A DNA stretch of 64,000 nt. Origin: Amarobacter sp964507025. GTDB taxonomy: Bacteria; Chloroflexota; Dehalococcoidia; Tepidiformales; Tepidiformaceae. A program made the position numbers and the translations under genes. The DNA lies in NCBI GenBank assembly GCA_964507025.1, contig CAZDOK010000012.1, forward strand, positions 1-64,000. The letters run 5' to 3'. Positions 8,070 through 17,912 of this stretch are shown piece by piece. Each line of letters opens with the position of its first letter. Position 1 is the stretch's first letter. The notes beneath the pieces were generated by a model. That model did not search any database. It worked only from the letters and a program-made list of their open reading frames with translations, and was not told the origin of the DNA.

Positions 8070-8753
8070 TTGACGCACCACACTCGCACTGCCAACAACC
8101 TGACCCCCCGCCGCACGAGGTTGTTCGCGGCGATGTCGCTCGCTGCCGGCCTTGCGGCAGCGGCCGGCGTGATTGCCTCGTTCGGCTTCGCCGAGGGAGC
8201 AGAACTCGGCACCGCTGGTGATATCCACATCTGCGACGGGCGCGTCGCGACGATCGTTGGCACCGAAGGGGATGACCGGATGATGGGGACCGAGGCGCCG
8301 GACGTGATCGTGGGCCTCGGCGGTGACGACGTGATCGACGGGCTGGATGGCAACGACATCGTGTGCGCCGGCGAAGGGAACGACACGGTGGATGGTGGGG
8401 GCGGGCACGACCGGGTGTTCGGCGAGCATGGCGATGACGAGCTGTATGGCGGCGAAGGGCATGACCTTCTCCGCGGCGGAGCGGGCGACGATCGGATGGA
8501 GGGTGGCAATGGCGATGATGACCTCGCCGGCGGGCAGGGCGCTGACGCGCTTATCGGAAATGCTGGCGACGACTTCCTCGCCGGGCATGAGGGCGATGAT
8601 CGGCTTGCGGGGAACGACGGCAGCGACCACCTGTGGGGCGGGCCTGGCAACGACGTGGTCTCCGGCGGCGCGGGCCCGGACGAGATCACGGGTGACGCGG
8701 GGGACGACATCATCCAGAGCGGGGCCGGGGACCTGGTAGACGACGTGGCCTGA
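8070..8753 (+). CDS. Secreted RTX repeat protein, shorter paralogue
   Basis: 227 residues from a TTG start with AGGAG about 8 nt upstream. A signal peptide (RRTRLFAAMSLAAGLAAAAG) precedes a head like that of RTX protein 1 (CDGRVATIVGTEG against CNGHAATIVGSEG). About 15 GGxGxDxx repeats follow. A second Cys (DIVCAGEG, matching DIICGGAG) is kept in both proteins, so a disulfide in the head is possible. It shares the upstream element and start spacing with gene 1, which suggests common control. The end (SGAGDLVDDVA) lacks a recognisable type I secretion signal. Confidence 0.88.
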   Translation: MTHHTRTANNLTPRRTRLFAAMSLAAGLAAAAGVIASFGFAEGAELGTAGDIHICDGRVATIVGTEGDDRMMGTEAPDVIVGLGGDDVIDGLDGNDIVCAGEGNDTVDGGGGHDRVFGEHGDDELYGGEGHDLLRGGAGDDRMEGGNGDDDLAGGQGADALIGNAGDDFLAGHEGDDRLAGNDGSDHLWGGPGNDVVSGGAGPDEITGDAGDDIIQSGAGDLVDDVA

Positions 8754-8777
8754 TTGGACGCGAGGCACCAAACGAAA

Positions 8778-8804
8778 GCCCCCTCCCGGGCTGCGGAAGG
8801 GGGC
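8778..8804. terminator. Bidirectional terminator-like hairpin
   Basis: 7-bp stem GCCCCCT / AGGGGGC between the convergent RTX gene 2 and M23 peptidase gene. The minus strand is followed by TTT and the plus strand has no T-run. Confidence 0.6.
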
Positions 8805-8832
8805 GTAACTGCGCGGCGTGGATGACCCGGGT

Positions 8833-10047
8833 CTAGAAGCCGATGTAGAGGCGCGGGTCGACGGGGCCGCCGAAGTAGCGGATTTCGAAGTGGAGGTGAT
8901 GGCCGGTGGTGTAGCCGGTGAGGCCGGAGAGGCCGAGGACCGTGCCCGCGCTGACCGCCTGGCCGGGGCTGACGTGGATTTCGCTCATGTGGGCATGGAG
9001 CGTGGTCCAGCCTTCGCCACAGTCGACGACCACGTAGTAGCCGTAGCTGTAGGTCAGGTACTCGACGCGGGTGACGACGCCATCGCAGACGGAGAAGAGC
9101 GGCGACGGGCCGAAGCCGTAGAGGTCGAGGTCGATGCCTTCGTGGATGCGGCCGGGTCCGCGGTAGGTGCCGAACTCGTCGCTGACGCCGTGCCAGGCAG
9201 CGACCGGGAAGGCGGAGAATCGGCCCCCGGAGGCAATCGGCGCGCTGCCGCCGGCAGACGGGCCGTTCGGGCTGGAGGCCGGGGCTGGAGGCGGCGGTGG
9301 TGGCGGTGGTGGCGGCTTGGGGGTCGCGCCAACGAGGAGCAGGTACTTGCCGGCCTCGAGGTTCGAGGGGTCGGAGATACCGTTCGGCTTGTATTCGACG
9401 ACTGTGGAAGAGCTGATGTTGTCGTACTGGGAGACGATGGAGTCGACGGTTTCGCCGTAGCCAACCTTGTGGAGGATGCCGTCCTTGCGCGGGATCACGA
9501 GGACCATGTCGCGGGGGATGAGGTTGGCGTTGGTAACGGTTTTGTTGTTGTCGAGGAGCGTCTGGACGCTGACGCCGAACTTGTTAGCGACGCCGGAGAT
9601 GGTGTCGCCGGCCTGGGTCTTGTATTCAACGATGGGACTGCGGGGATCGATGATTTCGGCGAGGGGCTTGAGGCCGGCGCCGACTTCGCCGGAAGTGACG
9701 GCGGCGGCGGTAACGCCGGAGGAGAGCGAGAGGGTGGGGGAGACGCCGCCGACGGCGCGGAGGCTGGCTGTTTCGGAGCGGAGGGAGATGGCTGCAACGG
9801 AGCCGAGGGTCTGGGTACCTGCGCCGGGCCGGAAGTAGGTTGCGGCCTTCGCATGGGAGCCGCCTGCGAGGCCGGAGAGGCTAAACGAGGGAGTGGTGGA
9901 GATGGTTGAGGCTTCGGAGGAGTTGGGGAAGCGGGCTGCGCCGAAGACCGCGCAAACGGCCAGCATCACGATGAGCACGTGAACCGTGAGTCGCCCGTGG
10001 CGCCCTGCATGCGCGTGGGATCGTGCGCGTGTTCCCTCGATACCCAT
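8833..10047 (-). CDS. LysM and M23 (LytM) cell-wall metallopeptidase
   Basis: 404 residues; would cleave peptidoglycan cross-bridges outside the membrane, or act as an LytM activator. A membrane/signal segment lies at about residues 22-40. A LysM motif (YKTQAGDTISGVANKFGVS) and a weaker second one (VGYGETVDSIVSQY) come near the middle. A ten-proline linker leads to the M23 domain with zinc ligands in HEGIDLD and GHHLHFE plus the LHAHM motif. All ligands are present, so it should be active. A 140-bp leader with a three-way-junction fold separates it from rho. Confidence 0.92.
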   Translation of the reverse strand: MGIEGTRARSHAHAGRHGRLTVHVLIVMLAVCAVFGAARFPNSSEASTISTTPSFSLSGLAGGSHAKAATYFRPGAGTQTLGSVAAISLRSETASLRAVGGVSPTLSLSSGVTAAAVTSGEVGAGLKPLAEIIDPRSPIVEYKTQAGDTISGVANKFGVSVQTLLDNNKTVTNANLIPRDMVLVIPRKDGILHKVGYGETVDSIVSQYDNISSSTVVEYKPNGISDPSNLEAGKYLLLVGATPKPPPPPPPPPPAPASSPNGPSAGGSAPIASGGRFSAFPVAAWHGVSDEFGTYRGPGRIHEGIDLDLYGFGPSPLFSVCDGVVTRVEYLTYSYGYYVVVDCGEGWTTLHAHMSEIHVSPGQAVSAGTVLGLSGLTGYTTGHHLHFEIRYFGGPVDPRLYIGF

Positions 10048-10060
10048 ACACCGTCCGGTC

Positions 10061-10112
10061 AGGTTGTGGCGGTGGAGCGAACCATCACCACAGGCTGAGC
10101 ACTGCCTAACCT
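10061..10112 (-). promoter_or_regulatory. Candidate structured leader (three-way junction) of the M23 gene
   Basis: P1 pairs 10061-10065 with 10108-10112. P2 pairs 10092-10095 with 10104-10107. P3 pairs 10066-10071 with 10086-10091 and extends inward. The three helices abut with no unpaired base at the junction. It lies 13 bp upstream of the M23 start. Wobble and mismatch counts do not favour either strand. It resembles no riboswitch I know. Confidence 0.35.
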
Positions 10113-10187
10113 TGCTCGCATTCTCCTTTACGCGCTATCCCCGCTGCCTCTGATTGCGGGGATGCCTGGCCCCTAGGGGGTTTGGCC

Positions 10188-11978
10188 CTAGAGGTCCGTC
10201 CTCAAGCTGGCGAGGAACTCCTCATTGGAATTGGTTCTCGCGATCCGTTCGAGCAGCCGTTCGGTTGCTTCGAGCTGGTTCGGCGAGTTCTGCGAAATCA
10301 TAGCCGTCATGCGGCGGACGAGCCAGACACCTTTCAGCGTCTTTTCATCAAGCAATAGCTCTTCACGTCGCGTGCTACTTCCCTGGACATCGATGGCGGG
10401 GTAGAAGCGGCGCTCGGCGAGCTTGCGGTCGAGGCGCAGCTCGAGGTTACCGGTGCCCTTGAACTCCTCGAAGACGACTTCGTCCATGCGGGAGCCGGTA
10501 TCGACGAGGCAGGTCGCGAGGATCGTGAGCGAGCCGCCTTCCTCGCACTTCCGGGCCGCGCCGAAGAGGCGCTTGGGCGGGTAGAGCGCGATGGGGTCGA
10601 CACCGCCGGAGAGTGTGCGGCCGCTGGGCGGTAGGGCCAGGTTGTAGGCGCGGGTGAGCCGGGTGATGGAGTCGAGGAGGATGACGACATCCTTGCCGCC
10701 TTCAACCAGGCGCTTGGCGCGTTCGAGGGCCATTTCAGCGACGCGGGTGTGGTCTTCGACGGGCTCATCGAAGGTACTGCTGACGACCTCGCCGCGGACG
10801 CTGCGTTGCATGTCGGTGACTTCCTCGGGGCGTTCGCCGATGAGGAGGACGATGAGATGAACGTCCGGGTAGTTCGTTGAAATGCCGTTGGCGATGTTCT
10901 TGAGGAGCATCGTCTTCCCGGCCTTCGGGGGAGAGACGATGAGGCCGCGCTGGCCGCGCCCGATGGGGGCGATGAGGTCGATGATGCGGTGGGTGAGGTT
11001 ATCGGGGGTGGTTTCGAGCTTGAGCTGCTGGTTGGGGAAGATGGCGGTGAGGTTTTCGAAGTAGGGGCGGCGCTTGGCGGTCTCGGGGTCCATGCCGTTG
11101 ACGGCTTCGACCTTGAGGAGGCCGTAGTACTTCTCATTGTCCTTGGGGTGGCGGACCTGGCCGGTGACATAGTCACCGGGGCGGAGGGCAAAGCGGCGGA
11201 GCTGGGACTGCGAGACGTAGATGTCGTGGGGGCCGGGGAGCATGGACTCGCCGCGGAGGAAGCCGTAGTTGCCATCGTCGCTGACTTCGAGGAAACCGCC
11301 GGAGAAGACGTTGCCGCGGGCTTCGGCCTGGGCCTGGAGGAGGCGGAAGATGAGGTCGGACTTACGGAGGACGCCAGCATCTTCGAGGCCCATCTGGGCG
11401 GCAATTTCGATGAGCTGTTCGCGGGACTTCTGTTCGAGCTCGGCAATGTTCAGTGGGGCCATCTGCCGCTGGCCCTCGCGTTCGGGGCGTTCGCCACGGT
11501 CACGATCCCTGTCACGGTCGCGGTCACCCCAGCGGCGCTCGCGGCCCTCGCGTGCCTCGCCACCTTCGCGGGCGCGCCACTGGCGCTCTTCGCGGGCGGG
11601 GCGATCTTCGCGGGATTCGGACTCGTCACGCTGGCGTTCCTCGCGACGGAACTGGCGCTCCTGGGGCTGTTGGGGTTGCTCCTGTTCGGGTTCCTCCCTC
11701 GTCTCGCGCGGTTCGCGGCGGAAGGCGCGGCGGGCCGGCTTACCGGGAGCGGCGGAATCCCCGTCCGGAGCAGGCGCGCCATCGACGGGAGGTGCGGGAG
11801 CCTCGGCGGTAGCACCATTCGGAGCGGTCGCCGTAGCGACATCCACGACGTCGCCCTCAGGGGGAGCTGTTTTCGTGGCGCGCGTGCGCCGGCGTGGGGC
11901 GGGAGGCGGCGTAGCCTTTTCGGGTGCGCCTGTTTCAGTGGTGGGGCCGGTCTGTTCGTGGAGGTCAGTTTCTTGCAA
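10188..11978 (-). CDS. rho: Transcription termination factor Rho
   Basis: 596 residues; hexameric RNA-dependent ATPase that ends transcription. Residues 1 to about 165 are a low-complexity Arg/Glu/Pro-rich extension, as in high-GC Gram-positives and Chloroflexota. Next are the Rho N-terminal helices (NIAELEQKSREQLIEIA), the cold-shock RNA-binding fold (GFLEVSDDGNYGFLRG), Walker A PPKAGKT, Walker B VILLDSITRLTRAYN and the R-loop region GTGNLELRLDR. The start is a TTG at 11978 without a clear ribosome-binding site. An internal start near MAPLNIAELEQ would give a standard 420-residue core, so the exact N-terminus is uncertain. Confidence 0.95.
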   Translation of the reverse strand: MQETDLHEQTGPTTETGAPEKATPPPAPRRRTRATKTAPPEGDVVDVATATAPNGATAEAPAPPVDGAPAPDGDSAAPGKPARRAFRREPRETREEPEQEQPQQPQERQFRREERQRDESESREDRPAREERQWRAREGGEAREGRERRWGDRDRDRDRDRGERPEREGQRQMAPLNIAELEQKSREQLIEIAAQMGLEDAGVLRKSDLIFRLLQAQAEARGNVFSGGFLEVSDDGNYGFLRGESMLPGPHDIYVSQSQLRRFALRPGDYVTGQVRHPKDNEKYYGLLKVEAVNGMDPETAKRRPYFENLTAIFPNQQLKLETTPDNLTHRIIDLIAPIGRGQRGLIVSPPKAGKTMLLKNIANGISTNYPDVHLIVLLIGERPEEVTDMQRSVRGEVVSSTFDEPVEDHTRVAEMALERAKRLVEGGKDVVILLDSITRLTRAYNLALPPSGRTLSGGVDPIALYPPKRLFGAARKCEEGGSLTILATCLVDTGSRMDEVVFEEFKGTGNLELRLDRKLAERRFYPAIDVQGSSTRREELLLDEKTLKGVWLVRRMTAMISQNSPNQLEATERLLERIARTNSNEEFLASLRTDL

Positions 11979-12213
11979 TGGAGCTACCGTGTGCGTGCGT
12001 GTTGTGCCCGGGGGAGGGTTGGGCAGTGTGGCCGAATGGGGTGTTGGTCTTCAGCTCTTTGGGACGGAGAAGGGGGTGCTGGTGAACGCCGGGTACCGGC
12101 GCCGTCCTGTCCAGCTACATCAAAGATACGACGCGCGTGGAGCAGCGCGCAACTGGCCATGAGCGGAGTACCCGGGCAACCGGGCGGGGCGGCGGCCGGG
12201 AGACATACCGCCC
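11979..12213. other. Intergenic region upstream of rho
   Basis: About 235 bp. It should hold the rho promoter on the minus strand. No box was convincing and no coding frame is supported. Confidence 0.5.
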
Positions 12214-12235
12214 GGCACGCCATGGCTGGCGTGCC
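12214..12235 (-). terminator. Terminator-like hairpin after hydrolase gene
   Basis: Perfect 9-bp stem GGCACGCCA / TGGCGTGCC with a 4-nt loop. A second 7-bp hairpin (GGCCGGG/CCCGGCC, 12249-12265) lies just upstream on the minus strand. Neither has a strong T-run. Confidence 0.5.
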
Positions 12236-12268
12236 TCGGACTTTCGGGGGCCGGGAACCCCGGCCGGA

Positions 12269-13072
12269 TCAGGCCGGAACGGCCGCGCCGAGGAATTCCA
12301 GGATTGCGGCGTTGTACTCGTTGGGGAACTCCATTGCGCCGAGGTGGCCGCCGTCGAGCACCTGGAGCTTCGAGCCCGGGATGAGCTTGTTGAGCTTCTC
12401 GGAGTTGCGCGGGGGAACGAGGAGGTCTTCCTTGCCGACCATGACCAGGGTCTCGGCCTTGATGCCCCCGGCACGCGCGGAAGCATCCCAGGCGAGGATT
12501 GCATGGGCCTGGCGGAGGAAGGCGTGGTCCTGCTGGGCGTAGGGGTTGCTCACCGAGTTCTGGATGGAACGTTCGTAGCGCGCTTCGTCGTCGAGGAGGT
12601 TAGAGGTATAGAGGTAGGGGGCGCGGAAGCGAACGATGTGCTCGCGGCTCATGTTCGAGCGCTGGACATTGATCCAGTTGCCGAGGACGACGCGGCCGTA
12701 GCCATCGACGCTGGCGGCGGTGGCCAGGAGGATGAGGCGGTTCACGCGGGAGGGATATTTGAGGGCGAACTCCTGGGCCACGTAACCACCCATGCTGAAG
12801 CCGAGGATGTGGGCCTTGTCGATCTTGAGGGCATCGAGGAGGGCCGCGAGATCATCGGCCATACCGGCGATGGTGTAGGGCCGGTCAGGCGCGCTGGTGC
12901 GACCGGCGCCGCGGTTGTCGTAGGTGATGACGCGGAAGTGCCTGGCGAGGGCGGGAGCGGTGAGGGCCCAGCCCTGGAGGTCGCCACTGAGGCCCATGAT
13001 GAGGACGAGCGGTTCGCCGGTGCCGGCTTCTTCGTAGTAGGTGATGATGTCGCGCGTCGGTACGTACGGCAT
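12269..13072 (-). CDS. Alpha/beta-fold hydrolase
   Basis: 267 residues. Nucleophile elbow GFSMGG with Ser93, oxyanion region MGLSGD, acid residue in GKEDLLVP and catalytic His in DGGHLGAMEF, so the triad is complete. YDNRGAGRTS is typical of the 3-oxoadipate enol-lactonase/haloperoxidase branch, but the substrate cannot be told. Divergent from another hydrolase of nearly the same length (13189), with 116 bp between them. Confidence 0.88.
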   Translation of the reverse strand: MPYVPTRDIITYYEEAGTGEPLVLIMGLSGDLQGWALTAPALARHFRVITYDNRGAGRTSAPDRPYTIAGMADDLAALLDALKIDKAHILGFSMGGYVAQEFALKYPSRVNRLILLATAASVDGYGRVVLGNWINVQRSNMSREHIVRFRAPYLYTSNLLDDEARYERSIQNSVSNPYAQQDHAFLRQAHAILAWDASARAGGIKAETLVMVGKEDLLVPPRNSEKLNKLIPGSKLQVLDGGHLGAMEFPNEYNAAILEFLGAAVPA

Positions 13073-13175
13073 GGGAGTTCCTTCAGTTCGAATGAGCGTG
13101 AGCCCGCGGGCGGCAAGGGGAGCGCGCGAACCGGCCCAATCCTACCGCGATCCTGCGCTTCGCGCCCGGCGGGCG

Positions 13176-13181
13176 TAGACT
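13176..13181 (+). promoter_or_regulatory. -10 box TAGACT, leaderless start
   Basis: TAGACT ends 7 nt before the GTG start at 13189, which places transcription initiation at or next to the start codon. No ribosome-binding site is present. Confidence 0.5.
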
Positions 13182-13188
13182 CGGCGGC

Positions 13189-13989
13189 GTGCCCTACCTG
13201 GAACGGCCGGCAGCGCGCGTCTACTACGAGGTCTCGGGGACCGGGCCGGGACTGGTGTTCGCGCACGGGCTCGGAGGGAACCATCTTTCCTGGTGGCAGC
13301 AGGTGCCCGCGTTCCAGGACCGGTACACGTGCGTGGTATTCGCGCACCGCGGGTTCGCGCCTTCTACTGAGGAGCCGGGCGGTGCGGGCGCGGCGGCGTT
13401 CGCGGACGACCTGGAAGCGCTCATCGACGAACTGGGGCTCGCCGAGGTGCGACTGGTGGCCCAATCGATGGGCGGCTGGACCTGCCTGGCCTACGCGCTG
13501 CGCCACCCGGAGCGGGTGAAGGCGCTGGTGATGTGCGACACGACGGGGACATTCGTCCACCCCGATTTCGCGGCCATCCATGCGGCGCGGCCGGCGGGCC
13601 GTGAGCAAGCGCTGTTCGAGCGCGGCATCCACCCGGCGGCGGGCGAGCGCATGGCGACCGAACAACCCGCGCTGCACTACCTCTACTGGGGCATCAACAA
13701 CCTTGCCTCGGGCCTCGACAAGGAAGCGCTGCGGCGCCAGCTGGTCGAGCTGCGGACAACCACGCCAGCGGCACTGGGTGTGCTGAAGATGCCGGTGCTG
13801 TGCATCGCCGGGGGGGAAGACGTGGTGATCGCGCCGGATTCAGTCCGCTTGCTTGCGAAGGCCGTCCCCGACGGCGAGTTCATCCTGTTTCCTTCTGCCG
13901 GGCACTCGGTGTACTTCGAGGATGCGCCGACCTTCAATTGGGCTGTTGGAGCGTTCCTGGATCGGATCAAAGGAGACGAGGGCGAATGA
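13189..13989 (+). CDS. Alpha/beta-fold hydrolase
   Basis: 266 residues from a GTG start. Nucleophile AQSMGG (Ser93), oxyanion AHGLGG, acid in GGEDVVIAP and His in SAGHSVYFED complete a triad. It differs enough from the divergent hydrolase at 12269 to have its own substrate, which cannot be inferred. Its stop overlaps the next start as ATGA, so it is translationally coupled to a flavin/F420-type PPOX protein. The -10 box sits 7 nt before GTG, suggesting a leaderless mRNA. Confidence 0.88.
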   Translation: MPYLERPAARVYYEVSGTGPGLVFAHGLGGNHLSWWQQVPAFQDRYTCVVFAHRGFAPSTEEPGGAGAAAFADDLEALIDELGLAEVRLVAQSMGGWTCLAYALRHPERVKALVMCDTTGTFVHPDFAAIHAARPAGREQALFERGIHPAAGERMATEQPALHYLYWGINNLASGLDKEALRRQLVELRTTTPAALGVLKMPVLCIAGGEDVVIAPDSVRLLAKAVPDGEFILFPSAGHSVYFEDAPTFNWAVGAFLDRIKGDEGE

Positions 13990-14402
13990 TCGGTGGTGCT
14001 GAACACGACGCTTTCGTGCGCTCGATGAAATGGTGCACGGTGACGACGCTGCGGCGGGACGGGAGCCCGGCGACATCGGTCCTGTTCTACGCGGTGGATG
14101 GCGACGAGTTGTTGCTGAGCACGACGAAGGACCGGTTGAAGGCAAAGACGCTGAGGCGGGACCCGCGCATCGTGGTGACGGTGCTCGACGAGGGTGCGCC
14201 GTACCGGTACGTGAGCGTGGAGGGCACGGCCCGGCTGGAAGATGACGACCTGGTGGCGGCGCACACCTTCATCAACCGGGCGATGCGGGGCGCGCCAGAC
14301 TGGACGCCGCCGGAAGGGTTCGAAGAGCGGCTCCGCGGCGAGGGACGGGTAGTGATCCGGGTGACGCCGGCGCGAGTGGGCGGAGTGGTGCGGCGGGGCT
14401 GA
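13986..14402 (+). CDS. PPOX-class flavin/F420-dependent oxidoreductase family protein
   Basis: 138 residues with the split-barrel pattern of the pyridoxamine-phosphate-oxidase superfamily: WCTVTTLRRDGSPATSVLFY, LLLSTTKDRLKAKTLRRDPR and YVSVEGTARLED. These proteins bind FMN or F420 and reduce small molecules. The T-x-x-R-x-K-x-x-x-L-x-x-D-P-R segment fits the F420-binding branch. ATG 13986 overlaps the hydrolase stop by 4 bp and has GGAG upstream. The two genes probably form one unit acting on one substrate. Confidence 0.82.
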   Translation: MIGGAEHDAFVRSMKWCTVTTLRRDGSPATSVLFYAVDGDELLLSTTKDRLKAKTLRRDPRIVVTVLDEGAPYRYVSVEGTARLEDDDLVAAHTFINRAMRGAPDWTPPEGFEERLRGEGRVVIRVTPARVGGVVRRG

Positions 14403-14408
14403 GGCGGG

Positions 14409-15244
14409 CTACTGGACGCGGTCGGCGGTCTGGCGGTTGAACTGCTGGGCGCCCACGGCCAAACAGGCGAGCGAGAAGGCACCGAGCACCCCGAGTGAGA
14501 CCAGGATGTCGCTATCCCAGCCCTTGATGATGGGCAGGCGCATGGCCTCGATGGCATAGGTCAGGGGATTCAAGCGGGCGACCACCTCCATCCAGCCCGG
14601 GAGGGCATCGACCGGGACGAAGGCGTTGCTCATTAACACGAGCGGCAGCGTGATGAATCCCGTGATGGCGAAGAATGTGCCATGGCCCGGCACCCAGTAG
14701 GCGAGGGCCGAGAAGGACGCCGTGACGGCAAGCGAGAGCAGGCCCGCGGTGGCCAGGATGACGAGAATCGCAGCCGGCCCCAACTCGAACGAAACTCCCG
14801 CGAGCAGGGCGACCAGCACCAGGGCGGCGACCTGGAACGAGGCCAGCACGAACTGGTAGACGAAGCGGCTGACGATGATCGAACTGCGGGAGATGGGCAT
14901 GCTCATCAGCTTGTCGAGGTAACCGCCTTCCTTGTCCCACATGAGGGGCATGGCGGCGGCGACACCTCCACCAACCACGGTGAAAGCGACGATGCCCGGG
15001 AGGGTGAAACCGGTGTAGTCGCTCGTCCCGATGACGCCGCGGTCGACAGCGCGGCCGATGCCGCTGCCGAAGAAGATGAGCCAGATGGCGGGCTGGGCAA
15101 CGCTGAAGACGAGGTTCAGGCGTTCGCGGCCGAGTTCGATGAACCAGCGTTTGGCCAGGGCTGCGACCTCCTGGGCCCAATCGGAGATGGCGGCGGCGGT
15201 GGAGTCGCGGGTGGCGGGTGTTTCGCGGGCAATGGCCTGTCCGG

Positions 15245-15248
<4 letters not shown>
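14409..15248 (-). CDS. ABC-2 type exporter permease
   Basis: 279 residues with about six membrane helices. The ABC2_membrane signature appears around LPGIVAFTVVGGGVAAAMPL and the late motif RLNPLTYAIEAMRLPI. ATG 15248 overlaps the ATPase stop by 4 bp (ATGA), so the two genes are coupled. With one permease and one ATPase the exporter would work as a dimer of each. The resemblance is to drug/antibiotic (DrrB-like) or polyketide exporters; the substrate is unknown. It is convergent with the PPOX gene, 6 bp away. Confidence 0.9.
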
Positions 15249-16194
<946 letters not shown>

Positions 16195-16198
<4 letters not shown>

Positions 16199-16578
16199 GG
16201 CCGGACCCCGGCGGCGTTGAGCAGCGCGGCGAGGCGTTTCGGGGCGGTGGCGCGCCATGCCTCCGCAAGGAGAATCTCCACCTGGTTCCAGTCGACATCG
16301 GGCAGATCGACGCGGACGCCGATCCATCCCTTGTGGCCGACGTAAGGCGGCACGAAGAAACGGTGCGGGTCGGCGTCCACGAGGACGCCCTGAGTTCCGG
16401 GCATGCCTTTCATGACGAGTGCGATGCGGCCATCGCCGTGGTGGTTGTTGAGGAACCAGCAGAAGGTCTTGTCGCGCACCTTGAAGGCGGAGTGGGCGGG
16501 GTTGAGGTCGCTGTTCTCGGTTGTTTCGGGGAAGGCGAGGGCGAGCCGGCGGGCGCGTTCGCGGAGTTTTTCGGCCAT
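16195..16578 (-). CDS. MmcQ/YjbR family protein
   Basis: 127 residues of the YjbR/CyaY-like fold: FPETTENSDLNPAHSAFKV near the start, GWIGVRVDLPDVDWNQVE and LLAEAWRATAPKRLAA near the end. The family is often called DNA-binding, but its function is not established. First gene of the exporter operon through 4-bp overlaps. A -10 box TATTCT lies 6 nt before ATG, so the operon mRNA may be leaderless. Confidence 0.85.
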
Positions 16579-16584
16579 TTACGA

Positions 16585-16590
16585 AGAATA
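16585..16590 (-). promoter_or_regulatory. -10 box TATTCT, leaderless start
   Basis: TATTCT followed by 6 nt (TCGTAA) and ATG 16578. No ribosome-binding site. Confidence 0.55.
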
Positions 16591-16618
16591 CTCGCAATGG
16601 CAAGCCTGCCAACTGAGG

Positions 16619-17878
16619 TCAGTCGGCTCCGGCGGGTACGGGATGGGTGGCAGGGGTGATGGCGCCAGCAGTGCGCAGGGCAGGACGGAGGGCGATCACG
16701 GAACCGGTGACGGCAAGGGTGGCCCAGGCAAGGACGGGGAAGACGCGCGGGAGGCCCCAGACTTCGCCGGCGGCACTGGCCGGGAAGCCGGCGAGCATGG
16801 AGAGGCCCATGGCGAGCGGGAAGAGGCCCATCACCCGGCCGCGCATCTCCTCGCTGACGGTCTGCTGGACGATGGTGGAGGAGGAGACCATGGTGGCGAC
16901 CATGGCGAACCCAAGCCCGAAGTTGGCGGCCGCAGTGACGAGGACAACGCGCGAGTGGGCAAAGACGATGGCGCAGGAGGCGAAGAAGAGGACCGCCAGG
17001 CAGAGGCTGAGGCCGCGCGAGGCGAGGTCCTTCCTGAAGACGAAAAAGAACGAAGCGCAGAAGGTGCCGAGGCCCCATGTCATGGCCATGAAGCCGAACT
17101 GGGTGGTGCTGAGGCCGAGGACCTCGGTCATCCAGACGGGGCCGAGGGTGGCGGGGCCGGGCATGCCCAGGACCTGGAGCGAGATGACGAGGGCGATGAC
17201 GGCGAAGATCGTGGCATCGCGGCGGGTGTAGAGCAGACCCTCGCGGATGTTGCCGAGGACGCCCGTCGCACGGTTGGCTTCGCCCCGGCTCTGGAAGCGG
17301 AGCATGGCGATGAGCGGGATGATCGCGAGCCAGGCGAGAAGCGTGAGCGCGTAGACGGTGCCGGCATCCATCTGGTCGTTGAGGAAGCCAACGAGCGGAA
17401 GGGCGAGGGGGAAGGTGACCTGCTGGGCGACCATCTGGAGGGTTATTGCGCTGGGGAGGTCCTGCATGCCGACGATGGCAGGGGTGGCGGCGGTGCGGGC
17501 GGGCTGATCGACAGCCATGTTTCCGGCAGCGAGGAAGGTAAGGACGAGGAGGATGGCGATGTTCGCCTGGCCGAGCGGTTCGAGGATCATCAACAGGGCG
17601 ACGAGGGCGCCGAGCGCAAGCGAGACGAGCTGGCAGGCCATGAGGACGCGGCGGCGCTCGTAGCGGTCGGCGAAGGCGCCGCCGAGGAGCCCGAAGAGGA
17701 GCATGGCCGAGCCGCGGCTGGCGGCCAGGAGGCCGACGAAGAGGACGGAGTGGGCCGGGTAGCGGTCCTGGATCCAGAAGATCTGGGTGAGGAACTGCAT
17801 GGGCATGACGAAGCTGACTGACACCGAACCGGCGAAGAGCAGGCGGAAATCGCGATGGCGCAGGGCTCCTCGCCTCAT
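16619..17878 (-). CDS. MFS transporter (EntS-like)
   Basis: 419 residues with about twelve hydrophobic helices. The loop 2-3 motif GGAFADRYERRRVL and its half-repeat in the second bundle identify the MFS. Sequence style resembles EntS/macrolide-exporter-type MFS_3 proteins, but the substrate is unknown. ATG 17878 was chosen because the protein then begins directly with MRRGALRHRDFRLLFAG, usual for this group, and because TATACT lies 6 nt upstream. Earlier codons on this frame look non-coding. Confidence 0.88.
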   Translation of the reverse strand: MRRGALRHRDFRLLFAGSVSVSFVMPMQFLTQIFWIQDRYPAHSVLFVGLLAASRGSAMLLFGLLGGAFADRYERRRVLMACQLVSLALGALVALLMILEPLGQANIAILLVLTFLAAGNMAVDQPARTAATPAIVGMQDLPSAITLQMVAQQVTFPLALPLVGFLNDQMDAGTVYALTLLAWLAIIPLIAMLRFQSRGEANRATGVLGNIREGLLYTRRDATIFAVIALVISLQVLGMPGPATLGPVWMTEVLGLSTTQFGFMAMTWGLGTFCASFFFVFRKDLASRGLSLCLAVLFFASCAIVFAHSRVVLVTAAANFGLGFAMVATMVSSSTIVQQTVSEEMRGRVMGLFPLAMGLSMLAGFPASAAGEVWGLPRVFPVLAWATLAVTGSVIALRPALRTAGAITPATHPVPAGAD

Positions 17879-17884
17879 CGGCGG

Positions 17885-17890
17885 AGTATA
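17885..17890 (-). promoter_or_regulatory. -10 box TATACT, leaderless start of MFS gene
   Basis: TATACT, 6 nt (CCGCCG), ATG 17878. Five of six match the consensus. Confidence 0.6.
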
Positions 17891-17912
17891 GGGCGGGCGG
17901 GTTGGAGGTGGA

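Noticed and set aside
10048..10187. c-di-AMP (ydaO) riboswitch before the M23 peptidase
   Set aside because: The gene context is right, but the conserved ydaO segments (GGGGGA.., GGGGUGAA, AGCUAACCUCG) are absent, so only an unknown structured leader is claimed.
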